NCBI GenBank assembly: GCA_018830585.1
Contig: JAHJSD010000001.1
Location: 1-29,857, forward strand
From: Patescibacteria group bacterium
GTDB taxonomy: Bacteria; Patescibacteriota; Microgenomatia; UBA12405; JAHJSD01
Reading direction: 5' to 3'
DNA length: 29,857 nucleotides
Under the pieces are notes generated by a model. It searched no databases. It was not told the origin of the DNA and was given only the letters and a program-made list of their open reading frames with translations. Position 1 is the first letter of the stretch; every line of letters starts with the position of its first letter. Below, in pieces: positions 21,981-28,698 of the stretch. A program made the translations under genes and the position numbers.

Positions 21981-22003
21981 AAGTCAACCTAAATCTATCA
22001 GGT

Positions 22004-22032
22004 ATTATAGCTTATTTTTCACTCATTCTCCA
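22004..22032 (-). promoter_or_regulatory. Likely rpoD promoter at the end of dnaG
   Basis: On the minus strand a perfect TATAAT (22009-22004) lies 17 bases after TGGAGA (22032-22027), a weak -35 inside the last codons of dnaG. The transcript would run through the hairpin at 21980-21946 before reaching rpoD. Confidence 0.45.
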
Positions 22033-23782
22033 GAACCGACAGCCTGTGACCGATCTCGACAAACTCATTTTCCAGTTTTTTGATTTTTTCTTTTTCTCCT
22101 TGTTTTTCCATTTGCGAAATTGACCCGGAAAGTTTAGAGAGCCGTCCTTTTAAACTTTCTTTTTCGATTTCTAAGAAAACTTTTTTTATTTCCTTTCCTT
22201 CCGAGTCGGTTTTGGCCTCGGCTGACTTGAAATAAATTTCCTCAAAACCTTTTTTAAGCTCGGCCGGCAAAACTGCCAAAAAAGAGGCTATTTCCGGCTC
22301 TTTTTTCTTTTTTACAAACTTGCCGGCAAAAACGACGATCCGTTTTAACAAGGAATCGGAGATTAAGCCAAACCAGGATTTATCCTTAAACCGCTGCCAG
22401 TCGCGGGCGGCAAAAATTAAAATCAAAAACTGTCTTTCCAACAAGTCCCGGCGGCTCGTCGGCTGGCGGGGCGGGAGCACCGGACCGGAAAAAACCGATT
22501 TGGCGGTCTTGGCTTTTTGCGCCTCCATCAGCACCGACTCCAAACCTACCCCCAGCGCGTCGGCTAATTTTTGAAAATAAAAATTTTTGATCACTTCGTT
22601 TTCTATCTGAACCAAAAACGGCAGGATCTCTAACAAAATCCGTCTTTTCCCGGCAGGATCCCGAGCGTCATTTTTTTTCAAAGACAAATTGATCAGAAAA
22701 TCCCAAACCGGAGTCGTTTTCAAAAAAACTTTTTCTAATAGTTCTGGCTTGTTCCGGGCCAATTCATCCAAATCTTTAAACTTTTTAGGCAAGGCTGCCA
22801 CTCTGACATCCAAGCCGACCGCGTCGGCAATTTGACTGCTTCTTTTAATCGCCTCACTGCCGGCCGAATCGGTATCCAAAGCCAAGATTGCCGTTTCGGC
22901 AAACCTGGCGATCAGCTTCGCCTGTTCTTCAGTGAAAGCGGTACCCTTAATCGCCACCGTGTTTTTTAACCCTTTTTGATAAGCGGAAATAACATCAAAC
23001 TCGCCTTCAACCATAATCGCCTCTTTTTTTTCTCTGATTTCCTGCTTGGTCAGCCACAAACCGTAAAGGTTTTCGCTTTTGTGATAAATTTGAGTCTCCG
23101 GACTATTAATATATTTGGGGCCGTCGGAGGAAGAAAGTCCGGGAATGACTCTTCCTGAAAAACCGGCAACCAGCCCCCGATGATTAAAAAGAGGAAAAAT
23201 TATCCGGCCAAAAAACCGGTCCCGGTAACCTGATCCTCTGGGCAAGACCAACCCCGAGTTTTCAATTTCCTCAGTAGAATAACCTTTTTTTTTAAGCAAG
23301 CCGGCAATGGCATCGGTCCCTTCCGGAGCAAAACCAAGTTTAAACTCGTTGATCATCTGATTGCCGATTCCTCTCGAGGAAAGATACTCCATCGCTTTTT
23401 CGCCAATCTTGTGTTTGGTCAAAAGAAAATGATAAAACTCGCTTATCAGGCTGTTAATCTGGTAAAGTTTATTTCTAAAAACATCCTCTCTGGTCAACTG
23501 GCGATGAACTAATTTTACTCCGGTTCTTTTGGCCAAAAACTCAACCGCTTCCCAAAAATCCATCTTTTCATAAAGCTGGAGAAACTTGATCGCGTCACCG
23601 CCCAAATTACAACCAAAGCATTTAAAAATCTGCATTTCCGGGGAAACCATGAAAGAGGCGGTTTTCTCGCTGTGAAAAGGACAGTTGGCCTTAAAGTTTC
23701 TGCCCGCTTTTTTAAGGGGGATGCTTTCGGAAATTAGGTTGACAATGTCTACCTTGGCTTTGATCTCTTCTATCTGGTCCAT
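22019..23782 (-). CDS. dnaG: DNA primase
   Basis: 587 residues, usual DnaG length. The N-terminal CHC2 zinc domain has C34, H37, C55 and C58 (CPFHSEKTASF, then CFGCNLGGD). The catalytic core has the KLGFAPEG region, FFGRIIFPL, GFSGRVI, PKYINSPET and the Toprim motifs MVEGEFDVISAYQKG and ALDTDSAG. A helical C-terminal region of about 180 residues would bind the replicative helicase. It makes RNA primers at the fork. ATG 23782 lies six bases after a TAAAAT box, so the mRNA may be leaderless; a GTG one codon earlier is possible, with GAGG upstream. rpoD follows. Confidence 0.95.
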   Translation of the reverse strand: MDQIEEIKAKVDIVNLISESIPLKKAGRNFKANCPFHSEKTASFMVSPEMQIFKCFGCNLGGDAIKFLQLYEKMDFWEAVEFLAKRTGVKLVHRQLTREDVFRNKLYQINSLISEFYHFLLTKHKIGEKAMEYLSSRGIGNQMINEFKLGFAPEGTDAIAGLLKKKGYSTEEIENSGLVLPRGSGYRDRFFGRIIFPLFNHRGLVAGFSGRVIPGLSSSDGPKYINSPETQIYHKSENLYGLWLTKQEIREKKEAIMVEGEFDVISAYQKGLKNTVAIKGTAFTEEQAKLIARFAETAILALDTDSAGSEAIKRSSQIADAVGLDVRVAALPKKFKDLDELARNKPELLEKVFLKTTPVWDFLINLSLKKNDARDPAGKRRILLEILPFLVQIENEVIKNFYFQKLADALGVGLESVLMEAQKAKTAKSVFSGPVLPPRQPTSRRDLLERQFLILIFAARDWQRFKDKSWFGLISDSLLKRIVVFAGKFVKKKKEPEIASFLAVLPAELKKGFEEIYFKSAEAKTDSEGKEIKKVFLEIEKESLKGRLSKLSGSISQMEKQGEKEKIKKLENEFVEIGHRLSVLENE

Positions 23783-23788
23783 CACTCT

Positions 23789-23794
23789 ATTTTA
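23789..23794 (-). promoter_or_regulatory. -10 element six bases before dnaG
   Basis: TAAAAT (minus strand) is followed by six bases and then ATG 23782. The spacing equals that of the 10414, 10918 and 25724 genes. Confidence 0.4.
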
Positions 23795-23990
23795 CCTCAA
23801 GGGGAAAAATGGGGCCGCTGGGGTGGTTTTTGACAATTCTTCTCGACTCCTTCGATAAACTCAGGATTATAAAGCTGCTCGAAGAATAAAAAGTTTTATC
23901 GCTCGAACCCTTCGACCCGGACCCAGGACTAAAAGCCTGCCTGCCGGCAGGTCTTGTACCAGACGGTACGGGGCACAGGCTTTGTCAAGA

Positions 23991-24007
23991 ACCGAGTCAG
24001 ACTCGGT
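23991..24007. repeat. Perfect short palindrome
   Basis: ACCGAGTC-A-GACTCGGT, eight bases each side of one central base. Confidence 0.5.
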
Positions 24008-24050
24008 CGAGAACCGTCCCCTTAATAAATAATAAATTCTCCCGCAGGCA

Positions 24051-24089
24051 ACACCCCCGGGGTGTCTGCAGATCTCACCCCGGGGGTGA
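24051..24089. repeat. Two back-to-back CACCCCGGGGTG palindromes
   Basis: ACACCCC-C-GGGGTGT (24051-24065) and TCACCCC-G-GGGGTGA (24075-24089) each form a perfect seven-base stem, nine bases apart. The same words end the repeats at 12172 and 15975-15990. Confidence 0.6.
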
Positions 24090-24240
24090 ATGTTCCTTCT
24101 CGACTCCTTCGGGCAAAGCCTCAGAGCCGGAATGGCACCCCTTGGCCGTCATCCTGAGAAATTCTGATGACGAAGGATCCCGTCGAGAGGGGTAAAGTGC
24201 CAGCAATAAGGGGGTTCTTCTCTCCCTGAGGGAGACCGGA

Positions 24241-24334
24241 ATGACGAGAGTCACCGATCCTGGACCGTTTCAACCCACCTGCCTGCCGGCAGGCAGGCCC
24301 CCGGGGAGCCAATCCGCCTCCGCCAGTTGGGGCG
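24241..24334. repeat. Family B repeat, copy 2
   Basis: Same orientation and nearly the same sequence as 15881-15975, including the CTGCCTGCCGGCAGGCAG palindrome and GCCCCCGGGGAGCCAATCC. Confidence 0.75.
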
Positions 24335-24474
24335 GATAGTGGATTGGAGTTTCGGCTTTTTTTTGAACTGGATTTATTCTTCGAGCGAAGCATAGCAGAG
24401 TCGAGAAGTTCTTTTTTATACATGAGCCAAGGGAAACCACAGGTTTTAACTGCAAGGCTCCACGTTAGCTCGAA

Positions 24475-25560
24475 CTATCGTCTAAAACTGGCCAAAACAA
24501 AAACGACTCCTAAGATCAGCACCGCATTTACCGGCCAAACCAACCAGAAAAACTTTTTGTTCATTTTAAGAAAGATTAAGTTAATCATTGTTCCGGAAAT
24601 GGCCAAACTGATCGCTCCGGTATAGGAAATAATGCTGATAAAACTGGCCGGGGAGAGGAAGATACCAAAAAATCCTGGAATGATCGCCAAAAGTTTGGCA
24701 TACTGCTGAGGAAGTCTTAGATCTCTAAAGTAAACTTCTTTGGAAACATTAACTAAGCTCAAAAATGAAGTGATCAAAGCCAGTAAACCGATTACCGCCC
24801 CCAACCGGGAAAGCAGAGGGGAAAAAGCAACCAGTCCGGAAAGAGCGTCAACAGTAACCATGCCACCGCTGGCCCCCCAAACGACAAGGGTGAAAAATAA
24901 GTAAAGAGCCACCGGCACTAAGCTGCCGATTACGATTACCGGGACTAAAAAATCCCTTTTTTTCCGAAGAACTTCTTCAACCTCAGGAATGACGCTAAAC
25001 CCGATCAGAGAAAAAAGGGCGGCTCCCCAAAAAAAGAGGGGGCGACTCCCCAAAAGAACGATATTTTCCAACCTGACAAAAGGGAGCAGTTTAAACGGGA
25101 TAACAATCATCAGAAAAAGCAAAAGAGCGGTTAGAAAAGATTCCACCTTGGTCAATTTTTTAAACCCCTGCCAGAAGAAAACAACACCGGCAAGATAAAA
25201 CCAGAAAGAGTGAAGCGGGTGGGAAATCTGACCGGCGGCTAAAGCTAAAAACTCCCCTCCCAAAACTACATATGACAAAAGGGCGCCGCTGAGGGAAACA
25301 ATGGTAAAGAGCAGAGAAACTTTCATCCAGTTTCCACCCAGATATTTGCTGACGTATCCGGGAAGCTGATGATCGCCAGAGGTTTTTAAAACTATTTCGG
25401 CGTAGAAGAGGTTTAGACTCATGGTTACCAATCCCAAAAACAAAATACCGAAAAAAAACGGCAAAAGACCGGATTTGGAAACAACATAGGGCAAAGCGAA
25501 AACACCGCTGCCGATAATGGTGCCGATCAGCAGAAAAAGAGCCCGGAAAAAAAGTTTCAT
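24475..25560 (-). CDS. Amino-acid permease (aromatic amino acid/APC-type)
   Basis: 361 residues with about ten or eleven membrane helices. The first helix has the APC-fold signature GTIIGSGVFALPYVVSKSG, in which the GSG/GxG break binds substrate. SLSGALLSYVVLGG, LFSLIGFSVIPEVEEVLRKK and FLSLVNVSKEVYFRDL follow, as in tryptophan/tyrosine permeases and related hydroxy/aromatic amino-acid carriers. The length is short, close to the TyrP size. It brings in amino acids with protons or sodium, which suits an auxotrophic cell. ATG 25560 comes seven bases after a TAAAAT box. It stands alone, divergent from the lycopene-cyclase-domain gene. Confidence 0.8.
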   Translation of the reverse strand: MKLFFRALFLLIGTIIGSGVFALPYVVSKSGLLPFFFGILFLGLVTMSLNLFYAEIVLKTSGDHQLPGYVSKYLGGNWMKVSLLFTIVSLSGALLSYVVLGGEFLALAAGQISHPLHSFWFYLAGVVFFWQGFKKLTKVESFLTALLLFLMIVIPFKLLPFVRLENIVLLGSRPLFFWGAALFSLIGFSVIPEVEEVLRKKRDFLVPVIVIGSLVPVALYLFFTLVVWGASGGMVTVDALSGLVAFSPLLSRLGAVIGLLALITSFLSLVNVSKEVYFRDLRLPQQYAKLLAIIPGFFGIFLSPASFISIISYTGAISLAISGTMINLIFLKMNKKFFWLVWPVNAVLILGVVFVLASFRR

Positions 25561-25567
25561 TAACTAA

Positions 25568-25573
25568 ATTTTA
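25568..25573 (-). promoter_or_regulatory. -10 element of the permease
   Basis: TAAAAT on the minus strand, seven bases before ATG 25560. A TTGA-type -35 lies about 15-16 bases further up. A leaderless start is likely. Confidence 0.45.
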
Positions 25574-25620
25574 CAATACCGGGCGAAAACTCAAAAGATT
25601 AATCCCGATTTGGCATACCC

Positions 25621-25681
25621 GGGACAATTCGGAAGTGGACGAGCGGGACAATTCGGAAGTGGACGAGAAGTGGACGAGAGG
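25621..25681. repeat. Short tandem repeat
   Basis: GGGACAATTCGGAAGTGGACGAG occurs twice in a row with a two-base variation, then GAAGTGGACGAG again. It lies between the divergent permease and cyclase-domain genes. Confidence 0.6.
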
Positions 25682-25711
25682 GGGCAACAACAGAACAGGG
25701 ATCTTTGATTG

Positions 25712-25723
25712 TATAATTTGTAC
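25712..25723 (+). promoter_or_regulatory. -10 element six bases before an ATG (leaderless promoter)
   Basis: TATAAT at 25712-25717, six bases, then ATG at 25724. No clear -35 is visible, as at 10402. Confidence 0.5.
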
Positions 25724-26059
25724 ATGCCTGAGTATTTTTTAATTCTTCTGTTTCTTTTCTTAACCGCCTTATTTTTGCATCTTTATTTTAAAGTGAAAAT
25801 CTACCACTCTTTTGCCCATTTTGTTTTGACTAATTTTGCGGGAATTTTAATAATCACTGTCTGGGACAGTTTTGCGATTTACCGGGGACATTGGAGTTTT
25901 GGCCAAAAGTATCTGTTGGGCTTGAAAATAGGACTGATGCCGGTTAAAGAATATTTTTTCGTGTTAATTTTTCCATACTTAGGTTTAGTGATCTATAAAA
26001 TCCTGGAGAAAAAATTGAAATCGGCAGATAGAAAGTTTCCGGGTTTGACTAAAAACTGA
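25724..26059 (+). CDS. Lycopene-cyclase-domain membrane protein (single domain)
   Basis: 111 residues with three membrane helices (about 3-21, 33-50, 66-93). The heterodimeric/fungal-type lycopene cyclase signature is seen: VWDSFAIYRGHW (W47, D48, W57), then LKIGLMPVKEYFF, matching the family W-D...G-x-W and P-x-x-E-x-x-F-F blocks. Family members work as two such domains, fused or as separate subunits (CrtYc/CrtYd); only one is encoded here and no other carotenoid gene is nearby. It could be half of a cyclase whose partner is elsewhere, or a domain reused for another lipid. TATAAT six bases before ATG 25724 supports expression. Confidence 0.6.
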   Translation: MPEYFLILLFLFLTALFLHLYFKVKIYHSFAHFVLTNFAGILIITVWDSFAIYRGHWSFGQKYLLGLKIGLMPVKEYFFVLIFPYLGLVIYKILEKKLKSADRKFPGLTKN

Positions 26060-26108
26060 GGTAACCAGGAAATAGACAAGGTTGGCTCAAGAATCTCAAC
26101 CAGAAGGA

Positions 26109-26342
26109 TCAGCCCAACCACTGCCGCATCAGTCTGCCTGTTGCAGGAGGGTATTCGCTATCGAGTTCAGCCAAACGATTCCTTAATAGTCCTTGGTGTT
26201 TCGCAACAATAACCCTTATTTCTTGAACCGGCCTGGTCACTGCCGGAGCAATATTGTGAAAACATTGCCCTTTTCCAAAAACACCACCACAGCTTAGTTT
26301 TCTCGGGTCCATCCTACACCAACAGGGAGTTTCTTCACTCAT
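26109..26342 (-). CDS. Small Cys-containing hypothetical protein
   Basis: 77 residues. The first third has four cysteines (CWC at 7-9, C18, C27) and a His, a possible metal site; the rest is charged and helical. AGGA lies seven bases before ATG 26342, a reasonable ribosome site. No family is recognised. It sits just past the copper ATPase gene on the same strand, 69 nt after the ATPase stop going downstream, so a role in copper handling is conceivable but unproven. Confidence 0.45.
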   Translation of the reverse strand: MSEETPCWCRMDPRKLSCGGVFGKGQCFHNIAPAVTRPVQEIRVIVAKHQGLLRNRLAELDSEYPPATGRLMRQWLG

Positions 26343-26410
26343 AGTTTAATCCTATCACATACTTAAACTGAAGATTTGTCCGGTAAGGCCGCCGAGAGCT
26401 TTTCATCTGT

Positions 26411-28693
26411 TTAAGAGAAGCTGTCGGTGTTGTAAAAATTCATTGACAGAGAATTTAAGAGCACGCTGACAGAGGAAAAAGCCATTGCCAAAGCGGCAAT
26501 TGCCGGATTTAACAGCCAGCCGGTAAAAGGATATAAAACACCCGCCGCCACAGGGATACCAACAATATTGTAAAAGAAAGCCCAGAAAAGATTTTGCTTA
26601 ATTTTGTTTAAGGTATACCTGCTTAAATCAATTGCCGTTATTACATCTCTTAAATCATCTTTAATTAAAACTATTTCTCCTGTCTCGATCGCCACATCGG
26701 TTCCCGAACCTAAGGCAATACCCAAATCAGCTTGCGCCAAGGCCGGAGCGTCATTAATGCCGTCGCCCACCATCGCCACAATATTCCCTTCGCTTTGTAA
26801 TTTTTTAATTTCGGCTGATTTTTCTTGCGGTAATACCTCGGCTAAAACTCTGTCTATACCCACTTGCTGGGCAATAGCCTGCCCAACTCTTTTATTATCC
26901 CCGGTAATTATCGCCACCTTTTTCCCCATTTTATGAAGCATCTTAACCGCTTCTTTTGAGTAATCTTTAAGAGTATCAGCCACGGCAATAATGCCAATAA
27001 TCTCTTTACTTGCCCCGTTAGAAATTTCATTTCTAAGCGGGGTCTGCGCTAAAATCATTGCTGTTTTACCTTGATCTTCTAAAACAATCATTTTTTCTTC
27101 TATTAAGCTCGGGTTAATTCGATTGTCAGTCATTAGTTTTCTTGTTCCAAAAAGTATTTTTTTAATTCCGCCTTTGGTGGACAAATCGGCGGTAACGCCA
27201 TGGCCGGGTATCGCTTGAAACCCTTCGACTTCGCTCAGGGCAAGATTTTTTTCTTTGGCTTTATTGACAATCGCTTGAGCTAATGGATGCTCCGAGTTTT
27301 TTTCTATAGAAGCGGCTATTTGTAAAATATTAAATCTGGTATTTGTAATTTCTACAACATCAGTAACGACCGGTTCACCCTTGGTTAAAGTCCCGGTTTT
27401 ATCAAAAATGACCATATTTAAATCGTGGGCAATTTCCAGCGCCTTACCACTTTTAATTAAAATGCCATTTTTTGCCGCCAGACCAGTACCTATCATCACG
27501 GCGGTTGGCGTTGCCAGACCCAAAGCGCAAGGACAAGCGATAATTAAAACAGCGATAAAGGCTGTGAGCGCGAAAGAAAAAGGATGTCCCGCAAGAATCC
27601 AAACCGCGAAAGAAACAACGGCAATGACTACTACTGTCGGTACAAAATAAAGGGAGACCTTGTCGGCCAAAAGCTGGACTGGCGCTTTTGACCCCATCGC
27701 TTCTTCAACAATTTTTATAATCTGAGCCAGCATTGTATCCTTGCCAACTTTTGTTGTTTTGAACCTTAAAACACCTGTTTTATTTATCGTTGCCCCGATA
27801 ACCTCATCTCCTTTTTTCTTTTCTACTGGGATGCTTTCACCGGTAATTGCTTTCTCGTCAACGCCGGAATAACCATCAATAACAATCCCATCCACCGGGA
27901 TTTTTTCACCAGGCTTGACCAAAATAATATCTCCAACTTTTACTTCAGAGATAGGAATTTTCATTTCCTGACCATCTTTAATAACTGTCGCTTCTTTGGG
28001 CTGAAGGCCGATTAATTTTTTAATCGCTTCGCTGGTTTTTCCTTTAGTTATTGCTTCTAGATACTTTCCCAAGAGGATGAAGATAAGAATAAAGGCCGCT
28101 ATCTCGTAATATAGTTCTTTCATTCCGTATGTTTTGATGTTGAGCCAAGTAGATAAAGAGATTGCCACGCTGTAGATATAGGCAGCCGAAGTGCCAATAA
28201 AGATTAAAGAGTCCATATTTGGCGCTCGTCTTAAAATAGCCTTGAGTCCGGAAATGTAAAGTTTGAAGGCAACTATAATCACGGGGGTAGTTAACAGAAA
28301 TTGGATTAGATGCTGGTTCATCTCGATAATCTCCGGTATGTAAAGACCAACCATCATACCCATTGAAACATAGAGAAGAGGAATGCCGAAAATGAGGGCT
28401 ATAATAAATCTTATTTTCAGATCTTTAACTTCCTGAATTTTTTCTTCTTTGTGATGATCCTCCATTTCTTTTTCAGAACCTTTTTCGCTGGCTTTATACC
28501 CCAATTTTTCGATTATTTTTTGAACTCCGGCGATACTTATCTCGTTTGGATCAAACTCTAAATAAGCTTTTTCTGTGGCAAAATTGACATTAACTGATTT
28601 GATACCCCCTTCTTTTTTCAAAGCATTCTCAATTATTGCCGCACAGGAAGCGCAATTCATTCCCTCAATTGATAAAATCAGCTTTTTTTTCAT
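26411..28693 (-). CDS. copA: Copper-exporting P1B-type ATPase
   Basis: 760 residues from ATG 28693. One N-terminal heavy-metal domain carries GMNCASC (C14, C17). The membrane CPC motif (CPCALGLATPT) is near 387-389, ITGES in the actuator domain, DKTGTLTKGE with the phosphorylated Asp near 431, SEHPLA (the P1B His-Pro signature) and GDGINDAPALAQADLG. CPC and the closing SSVSVLLNSL helix point to Cu(I) export. An extra peptide, ALSEVEG, precedes the AIPGHG loop and matches a dispersed DNA element (27221-27240). The start used is the ATG before KKKLILSIEG; the upstream frame overlaps the preceding gene. It lies 5 nt after the TauE/cupredoxin gene, so one operon. Confidence 0.94.
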   Translation of the reverse strand: MKKKLILSIEGMNCASCAAIIENALKKEGGIKSVNVNFATEKAYLEFDPNEISIAGVQKIIEKLGYKASEKGSEKEMEDHHKEEKIQEVKDLKIRFIIALIFGIPLLYVSMGMMVGLYIPEIIEMNQHLIQFLLTTPVIIVAFKLYISGLKAILRRAPNMDSLIFIGTSAAYIYSVAISLSTWLNIKTYGMKELYYEIAAFILIFILLGKYLEAITKGKTSEAIKKLIGLQPKEATVIKDGQEMKIPISEVKVGDIILVKPGEKIPVDGIVIDGYSGVDEKAITGESIPVEKKKGDEVIGATINKTGVLRFKTTKVGKDTMLAQIIKIVEEAMGSKAPVQLLADKVSLYFVPTVVVIAVVSFAVWILAGHPFSFALTAFIAVLIIACPCALGLATPTAVMIGTGLAAKNGILIKSGKALEIAHDLNMVIFDKTGTLTKGEPVVTDVVEITNTRFNILQIAASIEKNSEHPLAQAIVNKAKEKNLALSEVEGFQAIPGHGVTADLSTKGGIKKILFGTRKLMTDNRINPSLIEEKMIVLEDQGKTAMILAQTPLRNEISNGASKEIIGIIAVADTLKDYSKEAVKMLHKMGKKVAIITGDNKRVGQAIAQQVGIDRVLAEVLPQEKSAEIKKLQSEGNIVAMVGDGINDAPALAQADLGIALGSGTDVAIETGEIVLIKDDLRDVITAIDLSRYTLNKIKQNLFWAFFYNIVGIPVAAGVLYPFTGWLLNPAIAALAMAFSSVSVLLNSLSMNFYNTDSFS
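27221..27240. repeat. CCCTTCGAC..GCTCAGGG element inside copA
   Basis: CCCTTCGACTTCGCTCAGGG is an imperfect palindrome. Related words (CGACTCCTTCG, GAGCGAAGC) occur in the spacers at 16225, 18740, 23850 and 24110. It codes for ALSEVEG in frame. Confidence 0.55.
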
Positions 28694-28698
28694 TTCAG

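Larger units (their letters stand above)
23795..24474. other. Repeat-rich spacer upstream of dnaG
   Basis: About 680 bases without a credible gene. From left to right: CGACTCCTTCG elements, a CTGCCTGCCGGCAG palindrome (23938-23951), GTACC/GGTAC and ACCGAGTC/GACTCGGT hairpins (23956-24007), two CACCCC/GGGGTG palindromes (24051-24089), a GTCATCC-type element (24148-24250), a family B copy (24241-24334), and a CGAGCGAAGC element near 24380. Confidence 0.55.

Noticed and set aside
24121..24423. Minus-strand frame of 100 residues upstream of dnaG
   Set aside because: It runs through the family B palindrome and GTCATCC element and reads CRQAGG-like repeat peptides; no gene is indicated.
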